A stretch of DNA of 10,236 nucleotides from Gamarada debralockiae (taxonomy: Eukaryota > Ascomycota > Leotiomycetes > Helotiales > Hyphodiscaceae), in the NCBI GenBank assembly GCA_002803225.1, contig NXFV01001421.1:1-10236 (forward strand). The letters run 5' to 3'. Position 1 is the stretch's first letter; the number at the start of each line of letters is the position of its first letter. Of the stretch, positions 1 to 8,067 are shown in pieces. The position numbers were made by a program, and so were the translations under genes. The notes below the pieces were generated by a model. The model was not told where the DNA came from, made no database searches, and worked only from the letters and a program-made list of their open reading frames with translations.

Positions 1-55
1 AGACTAATTATAAGAGAACTAGTAAACTAATTAAGACTTATTTAGATTAGAGTTT

Positions 56-60
56 ATATT
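56..60. repeat. Target-site duplication ATATT, left copy
   Basis: ATATT lies directly before the TGTCAC terminus at base 61 and recurs directly after the other terminus at 283-287. Five-base duplications are usual for LTR retroelement integrases. Confidence 0.85.
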
Positions 61-282
61 TGTCACGGGGCGAATGCAAAGTATACAGTGCAAAAGCTCG
101 TTTGTATTACAAGAAGAATTAGCTAAAGAAGGAAAGAGAAGAAGTATCTGCTTCTTAGAAATTAAGGGGGTGCTGCGGCCGCTAGTAGTAGTAGCAGCGG
201 CAGTGGCACGAGCCATGCGCCTGTTCACGTGACAGCGCAGGCGCTTTAGCGTCAAGCATAACATCGGGTGTAACCCGTCACA
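61..282. mobile_element. Solo LTR (222 bp) of an LTR retrotransposon
   Basis: The segment starts TGTCACGGGG and ends ACCCGTCACA. It therefore has TG...CA ends within a short imperfect inverted repeat and is flanked by identical ATATT pentamers. No internal coding region lies beside it, so I read it as a solo LTR left by LTR-LTR recombination. It is distantly related to the solo LTR at 8760-9025 in the same orientation. Both carry a purine-rich GAAGAAAG-type stretch, then GAAATTAAG, then a GC-rich part with CACGTG (226-231 here) and the string GCCTGTT. The centre holds a short GTA/GCA-type run near 184-205. An open frame on the minus strand here is incidental. The strand of the parent element and its superfamily (Ty1/copia or Ty3/gypsy) cannot be settled from the LTR alone. 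Confidence 0.82.
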
Positions 283-287
283 ATATT
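283..287. repeat. Target-site duplication ATATT, right copy
   Basis: This ATATT directly follows the CACA end of the 61-282 LTR and matches 56-60 exactly. Confidence 0.85.
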
Positions 288-576
288 AATACTTAGATTA
301 TTTACTTTGTTTAAAGAGTTTGAAAGTAATAAAGTCGATAAGATTAATGTTATTAAGGGATAATTATATAATTATAGTAGTAGTACTTAAATTCTTTTGA
401 TAAAGCGATATTTCTTTTAGATTATTTATTTTATATATAATTTCTTTTTCTTTTTTTGTTTTTATTCTTATACTTAAGAGTAAGTACAAATATAAGGAGG
501 GATAAATATAGTAGGGAAATCGGTCACGTTGATCGCTTAGCTGGATATTACGTGCTAGCTAGGTATTGTGGAGGGG
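288..576. other. AT-rich non-coding stretch
   Basis: The stretch is strongly A/T-rich with long T runs (around 441-460) and TA-rich words. No coding frame of credible length and no recognised element end was seen. It looks like decayed repeat or AT-isochore DNA. Confidence 0.6.
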
Positions 577-676
577 CGAAATGCGAGTATGAGCGCTTCC
601 CGATTGCGCTGTGTGTCGCACGTGCTCTCAGTAAGGGATGAAACCAAAACGAAAGCTAACGACGTAAAACGAAGGT
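577..676 (+). repeat. Left arm of a ~100-bp inverted repeat
   Basis: This arm pairs with the reverse complement of 990-1077. Two 15-base blocks are identical in inverted orientation: 625-639 with 1017-1031, and 662-676 with 990-1004. Between them the mismatches are mainly G/A or C/T, plus a short indel (about 8 bases, GAAAGCTA region) present only here. The arms enclose about 310 bp with no coding frame. They could be the terminal inverted repeats of a non-autonomous DNA transposon, a foldback element, or two inverted copies of one repeat. No target duplication was identified. Confidence 0.75.
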
Positions 677-989
677 CATGGTGCTCGAACGCACTGCAGA
701 ATGTATGCGAAAAACGAGATGTATGATTGCGATAATATCTAAGTGCTACTCCAGCTGCGAAGGCCATTTATCCCCCGCTGACACGTGACGAAACTAGCTA
801 AGCGAGGTTCTTACAATTGTAAGACCTACTAAAACCTGAAAAGCAAGGCAACAACAACTTTCCAGATACATTTCCCTGCCACAGTATATTTTGTCTTTTG
901 TAGCTAGACCTATATATAGATACTTATATATATATTATAATTGTATAACTTGTTTTCTAATGTATTTTCGTAGTATATTTAAGTATATA
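677..989. other. Spacer between inverted-repeat arms
   Basis: No gene is visible. The left half is of mixed composition. The right half (about 895-985) is very AT-rich with TATATA runs. The spacer contains the first copy of the 27-bp palindromic repeat at 798-824 and a CACGTG at 782-787. Confidence 0.5.
798..824. repeat. 27-bp repeat with palindrome, copy 1
   Basis: These 27 bases are identical to 1386-1412. The last 16 (809-824) form a perfect palindrome centred on CAATTG. A CACGTG lies just upstream at 782-787. The identity of the repeat is unknown; it could be an element end or a protein-binding palindrome. Confidence 0.8.
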
Positions 990-1077
990 ACCTTCGTTTT
1001 ACGTTGTTTTTGTTTTATCCCTTACTGAGAGTACGTATGATACACAGCGTAATCAGGACGCGCTTATACTCGTTTCG
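990..1077 (-). repeat. Right arm of the inverted repeat
   Basis: This is the inverted partner of 577-676. It is the more AT-rich of the two arms. Where they differ, this arm usually carries the A or T, so it is the more heavily decayed copy. Confidence 0.75.
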
Positions 1078-1385
1078 TTCCTTCTATAGTATATATTAAG
1101 CTAGGGCTTAATATTTAGATTAGTACTATTTAAATATGTAATTTCCCCGAAGGGGACCCAGGGGTTTAGGGGGTACCCCTAATAAAAAAAGGAGAGAAAG
1201 AAAGCTACGCTTTTACCCCCTATAAATATTCTATTTGCGGCCCCTTGTAGAATTGAAGCTATTTATAGTATTCTAACCTTACTATCAGCTCACTGTGTAA
1301 TAGAAGTATAAGGAACGCAGGTTCATGGGCGATTTCATATGGGCTGTTCTAGAAGGGCGATCAGGTGATCATAGGCGCATGTGAT
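1078..1385. other. Non-coding repeat debris
   Basis: No gene is visible. Local structure includes a small hairpin (TCCCCGAAGGGGA, about 1144-1156) and a 10-bp palindrome GGGGTACCCC (1170-1179) followed by an A-rich run (1181-1189). The rest is mixed or AT-rich sequence with no recognised family. Confidence 0.5.
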
Positions 1386-1415
1386 CTAAGCGAGGTTCTT
1401 ACAATTGTAAGAACC
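1386..1415. repeat. 27-bp repeat with palindrome, copy 2
   Basis: Bases 1386-1412 match 798-824 exactly. In this copy the palindrome is longer: 1394-1415 is a perfect 22-bp self-complementary sequence. A CACGTG follows at 1418-1423. Confidence 0.8.
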
Positions 1416-1537
1416 CCCACGTGACATTCGCCGGAATTATCGTACAAACCTGGAATTACGCTAAATACTGAGCCCTGGCTCAACAAATGCAACGGCCTTG
1501 AAGGAGTCAATCTAGACTCACGGAAGCTCTGAAGATC
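1416..1537. other. Left flank of the gypsy insertion
   Basis: No gene is visible. Bases 1418-1446 resemble part of the gypsy LTR (CACGTGACA followed by a CACCAGAACTATCACA-like stretch, compare 1832-1861), suggesting a very old related LTR fragment, though the match is short. Bases around 1495-1542 resemble the right flank near 8125-8165 (both contain TCTAGAC then GGAAGC and CTGA), so the gypsy element may have landed inside a locally repeated sequence. Confidence 0.4.
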
Positions 1538-1542
1538 GGAAG
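1538..1542. repeat. Target-site duplication GGAAG, left copy
   Basis: GGAAG directly precedes the TGTGACAG terminus of the gypsy element and is repeated at 8063-8067, directly after its other terminus. Confidence 0.93.
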
Positions 1543-1550
1543 TGTGACAG

Positions 1551-1630
1551 CTCGACGAAAAGGAGTCTTACGGGGGAGACGCTTCGACGACTCGATGAAA
1601 TAGGGTCTCACGGGGGAGACGCTTCAACGA
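1551..1630. repeat. 40-bp tandem duplication inside the 3' LTR
   Basis: Bases 1551-1590 and 1591-1630 are two copies of a 40-bp unit (CTCGAYGAAA... to ...GCTTCRACGA) differing at only a few sites. The same pair is present at 7611-7690, so the duplication predates this insertion. Confidence 0.85.
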
Positions 1631-1867
1631 AGGTACTATATTACGAAAATACTAAACTAAGGAGAGAAGGAAAAGGTTCTACAAGTACAGGAATAGTATT
1701 TATCTTAGTGTACGCGCTAGCGCACTAGCTCCTGTATTCCTATGACTAGTGAATCCCTTCCTTTGCTACGAGGCGCGTGAGTCGAACGTAGTCAGGTGAC
1801 GAATCGCCGGAGCAAATCGCTTGAATAGAATCACGTGACAAATCACCAGAACTATCACATAATCTAA

Positions 1868-1979
1868 TATAGGCGATTTACTATAGGCGATTTGCTATAG
1901 GCAGTTTAGTATAGGCGGTTTAGTATAGGCGGTTTAGTATAGGCGGTTTAGTATAGGTGGTTTAGTATAGGCGGTTTAA
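1868..1979. repeat. 14-bp tandem array (8 units) in the 3' LTR
   Basis: There are eight consecutive 14-bp units with consensus TATAGGCGGTTTAG. The first two read GGCGATTT and one reads GGCAGTTT. The matching array in the other LTR (7928-8039) also has eight units, so copy number has not changed since insertion. In the element's own orientation the array lies near the start of the LTR (U3 side), where repeated binding sites would be plausible. That role is inference. Confidence 0.93.
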
Positions 1980-2005
1980 TGATATTCGCTAGAACTATCA
2001 TATTA

Positions 2006-2016
2006 CCCCCCCTTCT
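2006..2016 (-). other. Polypurine tract of the gypsy element
   Basis: Read on the minus strand this is AGAAGGGGGGG, lying three bases upstream of the 3' LTR boundary at 2002. In LTR retroelements this tract primes plus-strand DNA synthesis. Its position here independently supports minus-strand orientation. Confidence 0.8.
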
Positions 2017-5000
2017 AAAAAAAGCTTACTCTCAAGCGTATAGTCATTAGTATATTATTATTAAGCTCCTTGTATTCGTCTCGTCCTTGCTCCTATGCCT
2101 CTTGCTAGGCTCCTAGCTTCTTAGGCGGTCTAGGTTAGTCGCGATTTCGTAAGTAGTACTCTTATAACTTATATAGTAAGTACTTGAAATTAACTACAGG
2201 GTACTATTCAAGGTCTTCGTTATAGCCTAGCTATTAGACTCTATATTATAGCTGCTTGCTAACTAGCTTCGAAGCTAGTACTTCTTATACCTCTTATTCC
2301 TCTTTTGAATTGACTATAATTAGGGGTAGTAAGTCGTTTGTTTGGCCTAGCAGAGAGTCGTCTATAGACTTACGTAGTTAGTCTAAAGAGAATACATTAT
2401 ATATCTTTAACGTCTTTAGGAGCTTAACTTCGTAGGAGTTACTAATTTAGCGCGTGATTGCAAAGAGGTCTACTATCTAGTGATCGAGCTTATAGCTTAG
2501 TCGCTATGTCTTCTAGTTCTTAGTAGATATATAGATATCGTTATCTACTCTAAAGTCAATAGGTCGTTAGTAAGTATTAATATCTACCTCTTTCTTAGCT
2601 TAAGCCTTAGCTATTAGCTCTTTGCCTAGCTTTAGTACTTCTTATATATATATTACGACTTAGTGCGCCTTCTTTTGATCTAATTTCTTTATTACTATAG
2701 TAGCTATAGGAGTATTTTAATTAAAGGAGGTTCGTAGCAGCCGTCTATTAATCAATTCGTAGGGCGCTATTCTAATGCTATTATATAGTAGCATGAGTTA
2801 GGTATAGTCTATTATTAGTAGGAGTTCAGACTAGTTGTCTTAATAGTAGTTAACAAAGGGGCGCAAGCGTTAGTTAAGATACTAGTTTATAATTTCGGTC
2901 TAGCTATTAGTTTAAGGGTAGAAAGCTATAAAGAGCTTAAGCTTAATACCTAGAACGTAGTAGAACTTAGCCCAGAAATATAATACAAACTAGAGTCCCC
3001 GGTTAGATATAACTGACTCTAGTGGGCCGTAGTATTAGTAGATTCTATTGATATAGATTTAAGCTATGCCTTTAGCTATAATAGTCTTGTAATATAGTAT
3101 AGAGACTGATTGTTTGCTTAGCTAGTTGACAACTACAAAGACATTATTGTAGCTGTGCTTGTCTTTTAGTATTAACTTGAAATCTATAGTTATATATTGC
3201 TAGGGGTATTCTAGGATAGGTAGTAGGTATAGTATTCTAGGGGTCTTGTCTCGCGGAATATCAGCTCGTCGACAGGGTTGACAGTTACGTACGAATCGTT
3301 CGATATCCGTGAGTATACTACGCTAGTAGTATCTAGGCCGTAATAGCTTATAGGTCTTGTTACAGCTAGGGTGAGCTATTGACACTTAGTTATAGGCTTC
3401 CTAAATAAGTTCGGTCCGTACGTTACTAACCGCTAAGACTACTAGGCGTCCTCTATAAAGCAGTAACCTATCCTCTAGTATAAACTCCGACTCTTCCTAT
3501 AATACTTGTCTTTGAAGTGCTTGTAAGGAAGGGGCTTCGCGGTTGTCTCGTAGTAAGCGATTAAGGAGACTAATAGGTTTATTAAACTAAGGTTCCTTAA
3601 TAGGCGCTAGTTTAGTCTTATTGATATTAATGTCTAAGTCTTGAAGAACGCGGGGGTCGACTTAGTCCTGTGATAAGAAGGCTTAGGTATAGTATTCGGC
3701 TATTAGCTTATTCTAGAGGTCGATTTTATTATTACGTCGTGTTAGTGCATTAGCCTTAGTGTTCTGCTTTCTAGTGTAATATATTACTATAAAGTGATAG
3801 CTAGCTAGTACCTTAGCCTAGCGAGCTTGTCGACCTATAAGCTACTTCGTAGTTATAAAATACTCAAGAGCCTTATAATCTGTATAGATCTAGATACGCT
3901 TGGCAGTCCCTTGAAGTTTAGTACGCTATTTAGATAGCGACTTAATAATTATAAGTATTTCTTTATTGTGTATACTATAGTTGTATTTAGCGAGGGCTAT
4001 TGTCTTTGAGAAGTATACAACAGAGTACTATTGGCTATTAGGATGTAACTACAATAGTACTCTAGTAATTACTCTATCTAACGTATTAGTCTCGATTATT
4101 AATTATAGCTCAGGGTTATAGTAATGTAAGATATCAGATAATATTAGTCAAGCTTTAAGCTCTTCAAAGGCCTCCTAGTATTTCTTATTAAAGTGGAAAG
4201 GTACTCCTGTCTTTATAAGACGTACTAGCGGCTTAGTAATTACTCTATAGTCTCGAATAAAGCGATAGTAGAAGTTATAGAACCCTAGGAAGGATTATAT
4301 GCCTTATACTATTATAGGCTCCTTCTAGTCCCAGACAACTATAACCTTATTAGGGTCGACTTTAATGCTATCTGTCGATATAATAAACCCAAGGTACTTT
4401 GTCTTTATGACGCTAAACTCGTATTTCTTAATATTAACCTATAGGCTAGTATCGCGCAAACGTTATAGGACCTTTTTAATATATAACTCGTGTTTAAGGG
4501 GGTTGTCCGAGTAGATTAGAATATTGTCTAAGTATACTATATAGAAGTCATTAAGGTAGTCGAATAAGACGTCGTTTATATAGCACTAATAGATTAAAGG
4601 GCTATTAGTTAAACTAAAGGGGAGTACTTTGTACTTATATAAGCTATATCGAGTTCGAAACATTATCAGCTCTTCAGACTAGGGGTCTATACGTATACAG
4701 TGAAATACTTATCGAATATTAAGCTTCGTGAAGATCTTGGCCTTACTAATCCGGGCGAGCGTTTCATTAATCAATAGGAGTAAGTAGCGGTCCTTGCGGG
4801 TAATTTGATTGAGCTTACGGAAGTCGATACAAAATCGTAAGGTCCTATTAGGTTTCTTAACGAAAAGAACAGGCGTAGCAAAAGGGGCTTAGCTAAGTTT
4901 AATGAACCCTTTATTGAGGTTATTAATCAAGTACTACTTGACTATCTCTAGCTCCTCGTCTATTATCTTGTACAGTGGGCTGAAACCAAGGTTGTTTTCG

Positions 5001-6240
5001 TCTTCGAGATCGATTTTATAATCGTACGGACAGTGCGGCAGTAGCTTATCAAATTCGGCCTTCGAAAAGACGTCCGTAAAGTCCTAGTACTACTCTAGTA
5101 AGATATTCTTTAGGGCCGCTTCTTAATCCTTAGGTTCTTCTATACTTAGTTCTTCCTTACGCTCTTAAAGAACTCGATCGATTTCATATAAGCTAGTTAT
5201 AAATACCTCGTTCTTCTCGACTCGTATATTATAGTGTATTCCCAGGGCGCTAATAGCTGCGATATTAATAGTCGTAGCCTTTATAGCTTCAGGCTTAGTC
5301 TTAGGGAACGACCTCTTCTTATATAGCATAGGTTTCATTTGTATAACCCTAGTTAACTTGTCTTCTATCTTATATATATTGCTTTACGTATCTTATTTAT
5401 ATGATCGTAGGGGGGTTAGCTTCTAGGTAGGTCTTATAGGCTTTGTAGCTCTAGCTTCATCCTCACTAGGTAGCTCGCTATTACTTGTATTATCCGTAAG
5501 GCTGTTTGTACAAATATCCTTTTCGAAAACCGTATTGTCTGTAGAGTACATAGAGTCAGATTTGTAAGCTTCGTCTTTAGCTTTATTAGTATCTTTAATA
5601 TACGTAGGTATAGGAGCTTTCTAGCTAGCGGCACGTCATTAGTCTTTGCAGTCGAATATATAGTCCTGCGCATAGATATTGGCTTAATAGGAGTCTGTGA
5701 TCTATTGTGGCGAGAGAGCGCTTTGTAGCACAGGGATCTCCTTAACTATAGAATACAAAGGCTCTAGGTAATCTAGCTAGTATAGACTATTGCGTCTTGT
5801 ATTAATAAGGATACTAAAGTATATAAACTATTTACGGCCAAGGATTAGGTCATAAGTTCTGAGATCGAGAATTAAAAGAGGTATATTATATTACTATCGG
5901 CTATCGATAGTCAAGTGTAGTTATAGGAAGTACGTGATAGTATTACTAATCTTACCACTATAACCTTTGATATTAATTAGTCGTAGTAGGCGTTAGGCTT
6001 TTAAGTTCATAAACTTAGCGATATTAATTATATAGTATATATTAATAAAAACAAAACTATTTACTTTAGAGTCAGCTAGTACTTTTAGTTTAATAGTATA
6101 TCTATTATATAATAAAGTATAGGGTATAGTCAAGTATAGGCTACTAACTAACTAACTCAAGTTAACTTCCAAGAGATTAACTCTAAACTTACTTAAAAAG
6201 GAGTCTTTTCCTAAGCGTCTTCTTTTCCTAACTCTAATTC
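2015..6240 (-). pseudogene. pol: Gypsy pol polyprotein pseudogene (PR-RT-RNase H-IN)
   Basis: One minus-strand frame interrupted by many TAG/TAA stops carries every domain. Protease: ADSKVNSFVF near 6048-6076, where the family has DSG, so the catalytic glycine is lost. Reverse transcriptase: FRKLNQITRKDRYLL (about 4790-4835), AKIFTKLNIR (N codon 4718-4720 where catalytic Asp is expected), then VYLDNILIYSDNP (4526-4528 Asp kept, 4523-4525 second Asp changed to Asn). RNase H and connection: VYFSKTIA, NYSIHNKE, and IYTDYKALEYF (about 3840-4020). Integrase zinc motif: RNCQPC (about 3270-3286). Integrase core: ITIDF (Asp 3182-3184), VISNRG (Asn 3002-3004 for Asp), TEII (Glu 2894-2896). The last two are separated by exactly 35 residues, as in DD35E integrases. 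The C-terminal region has YNEDLE and PPKKL, like the tails of ascomycete gypsy integrases. The frame ends at a stop beside the polypurine tract. The pol frame is -1 relative to gag. Confidence 0.93.
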
Positions 6241-7497
6241 GTCTTTGTCTTTGTCTTCCTTAATATTCTTTAAATCTATATACTTTAGTTTAGGGTAGCT
6301 ATATAAGAAGTAACTAGGCTTGCCGTAGTTGAAACAAGTAGTAGGCTTATCTATCGCTAGTATAAGGGTTAAGAGTAAAGTCCGGAGTTATCGATTTTTA
6401 GGCTATAAAGCTAGGCTTAGTCGAGCTGCTAGTATAGTTAAAAAGGTAGGGAGAGGTCAAGTCTCGCGGGCTATATATACTAGCTTCATAACTTTAGAGC
6501 TCAGGGGAGCCTTGTCTTCCTTGAATTACTTCTGATAGTTAATATAAGTAGAGATTCATCTAAGTTCGGAGTCAAGTATAAGATAGCGCGTAGCTAGCTT
6601 CTTATATATATCGAGGTCGATAAGGGTTACGGCCAGGCGTTCTTATAGTTACGTGGTAATCTTATTAAATAGGTCTATACAAAGGTTCTTAGTAGGGACT
6701 TAACCTTCGCTAGCTAGGTATAGAAAGATTATCTAGAATCCTGAGAATATCTCGCTGGCCTTCATTAATAATCGACTGTAGGCGAAGTATATATCGCGTG
6801 TCTTGTTCGGGTTAATATAGATAGTTACTAGGTATTAGACTATTTTAGTAGTTAAAGTAAATTAAAGAGGAGAATCTTTATCGTATCGCGGGAGTAAGTA
6901 TTTTTGCATATCTCCTGTTGTTTAGTTAAAAAGATAGAATATCTTGTCTTCCTTAGTAGAGTAGTAATTTACATTAGCTCGAAGCTTACTTTTGACTTAA
7001 ATATACTAGGCCTCAAAGATAGGGTCAATACCGTTTAACAAAGGATTTAAGTTAGAGAGCTTCTTCGAGTACTTATAGTTAATGTACGAGATGTCGGAGG
7101 CAGGTGTAATACGCAAGGGGAGTTGTTTAATAGTTAGGAGAGAGTCTTAAAGAGTTTAAGAAGGTTATTAGTAGTGAGAGAGAGAACAAGAGGCTTGATG
7201 AGGGGCTTATCGAGAACGTGAGCGACCGCGCGACTCATCACGAGCCAAGAGCTACTATATCATCTTTTCCATATTACCCAAAGAGGTCTTTATTTAGTTA
7301 AGAGACTCCTTAGTCTGCTTTGCCTCTATAGCTTAGTTGGCTTAAGCGTACTATAGGGCCACGAGGTTCGCCTTCAGCGTAAGGAGTTCATCGTCCTGAC
7401 TAGGTAAGGGGTTAATAGGTATATCCTGCTCATTATCTGAGCTAGGGGGTTCGAGGACAGGCTTGCCCTTCGTTAGGCTCCGTGTCCGTCTGGATAT
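6193..7497 (-). pseudogene. gag: Gypsy gag pseudogene with zinc knuckle
   Basis: One minus-strand frame runs from about 7497 to a stop at 6193-6195 and would encode roughly 430 residues, usual for gypsy Gag. The N-terminal part is polar and acidic (PPSSDNEQDIPINPLPSQDD, about 7400-7460). A helix-prone stretch (NMEKM) and an RS-rich stretch (ARDESRGRSRSR) follow near 7215-7275. Near the C-terminus CFNYGKPSYFLYSYP (about 6290-6336) is a decayed CCHC zinc knuckle: the first Cys remains, while the second Cys, the His and the last Cys positions read Tyr. Many internal stops occur. The likely start codon now reads ATA (7495-7497), consistent with an ATG hit by a C-to-T change in CpA on the plus strand. 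Gag would form the particle and bind element RNA. This copy cannot. Confidence 0.88.
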
Positions 7498-7602
7498 ACT
7501 AGTGTTTCTTTATTGATTTCTTGCTTTAGTGTATTCCGTTTGTATTTAGTTTAAGATATTATTAAGGCCTTCCCAGGCGAAGGAGAAAAGAGTTTAGTAT
7601 AA
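7498..7602 (-). other. Leader between the 5' LTR and gag, including the expected primer-binding site
   Basis: The tRNA primer-binding site should start at or within a few bases of 7602 on the minus strand. That sequence begins TTATACTAAACTCTTTTC. It is heavily transition-mutated and I cannot match it to a specific tRNA 3' end. No gene is visible. Confidence 0.5.
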
Positions 7603-7610
7603 TATAATAG

Positions 7611-7690
7611 CTCGACGAAAAGGAGTCTCACAGGAGAGACGCTTCGACAACTTAATGAAATAGGGTCTCACGGGGGAGACGCTTTAACAA
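7611..7690. repeat. 40-bp tandem duplication inside the 5' LTR
   Basis: This is the counterpart of 1551-1630. The two 40-bp units start at 7611 and 7651. This copy carries more A/T substitutions than its counterpart. Confidence 0.85.
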
Positions 7691-7927
7691 AGGTACTATA
7701 TTACGAAAATACTAAACTAAGGAGAGAAGGAAAAGGTTCTACGAGTACAGGAATAGTATTTATCTTAGTATATACACTAGCGCGCTAGCTCCCGTATTCC
7801 TATAACCAGTGAATCCCTTCCTTCGCTACGAGGCGCGTGAGTCGAACGTAGTCAGGTGACGAATCGCCGGAGCAAATCGCCTAAATAGAATCACGTGACA
7901 AATCACCAGAACTATCACATAATCTGA

Positions 7928-8039
7928 TATAGGCGATTTGCTATAGGCGATTTGCTATAGGCGGTTTAGTATAGGCGGTTTGGTATAGGCGGTTTGGTAT
8001 AGGCGGTTTGGTATGGGCGGTTTGGTATGGGCGGTTTGG
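7928..8039. repeat. 14-bp tandem array (8 units) in the 5' LTR
   Basis: There are eight units of 14 bp, mostly TATAGGCGGTTTGG here. The later units keep G where the 3' LTR copy has A, so this is the better-preserved version of the array. Confidence 0.93.
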
Positions 8040-8062
8040 TGATATTCGCCAGAACTGTCACA

Positions 8063-8067
8063 GGAAG
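8063..8067. repeat. Target-site duplication GGAAG, right copy
   Basis: GGAAG directly follows the CTGTCACA terminus and matches 1538-1542. Confidence 0.93.

Larger units (their letters stand above)
1543..2002 (-). repeat. 3' LTR of the gypsy element (minus orientation)
   Basis: This 460-bp LTR aligns without gaps to 7603-8062. By hand I count about 38 differences, all transitions (roughly 92% identity). Its outer end is the intact TGTGACAG. Its inner end has decayed to CTATCATA. It contains a 40-bp tandem duplication (1551-1630), a 14-bp tandem array (1868-1979) and a CACGTG at 1832-1837. Confidence 0.95.
1543..8062 (-). mobile_element. Complete, RIP-degraded Ty3/gypsy LTR retrotransposon
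   Basis: This 6,520-bp element has two 460-bp direct LTRs, terminal TGTGACAG/CTGTCACA inverted repeats and perfect GGAAG target duplications. The minus strand reads 5' LTR (7603-8062), gag, protease, reverse transcriptase, RNase H, integrase, polypurine tract and 3' LTR (1543-2002). The PR-RT-RH-IN order defines Ty3/gypsy (Metaviridae-type) elements. Dozens of in-frame stops, the loss of several catalytic acidic residues and the loss of the gag start make it non-autonomous and dead. The gag frame and the pol frame each stay in register across their domains, so decay has been by substitution rather than indel. In 2461-2520, for example, I count 8 TpA against 1 CpA and 2 TpG, as expected after CpA-to-TpA RIP mutation. 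CpG remains fairly common, which argues against simple CpG methylation decay. Confidence 0.95.
7603..8062 (-). repeat. 5' LTR of the gypsy element (minus orientation)
   Basis: This is the 460-bp partner of 1543-2002. Its outer end is the intact CTGTCACA at 8055-8062. Its inner end (7603-7610) has decayed to TATAATAG from the expected TGTGACAG by three transitions. It would have supplied the element's promoter. No specific core promoter can be defended from sequence alone. Confidence 0.95.

Noticed and set aside
31..264. Minus-strand open frame of 77 codons
   Set aside because: It lies wholly inside the 61-282 solo LTR and its edges and shows no recognisable protein features.
456..767. Overlapping short open frames on both strands (456-641 plus, 555-767 minus)
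   Set aside because: They overlap the inverted-repeat arm and neither encodes a recognisable motif. Their length is within chance for this region.
1144..1190. Possible transcription terminator or telomeric TTAGGG remnant in the G-rich block
   Set aside because: Only one TTAGGG-like word is present, no gene ends nearby, and hairpin-plus-tract terminators are a bacterial signal unlikely in this context.
1868..1979. CRISPR-like or telomere-like reading of the 14-bp array
   Set aside because: The units are directly adjacent without unique spacers, and an equal array lies in the other LTR. It is an LTR-internal tandem repeat.
5434..5673. Minus-strand open frame of 79 codons inside the gypsy element
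   Set aside because: It lies in the protease-RT linker region of the dead element and contains none of its conserved motifs, so it was not treated as a separate gene.
6329..6535. Plus-strand open frame of 68 codons
   Set aside because: It is antisense to the gag pseudogene, across the zinc-knuckle end, which explains the coding content of this stretch.
7570..7602. Assignment of a specific tRNA primer
   Set aside because: The sequence is too transition-mutated to match a given tRNA 3' end without guessing.
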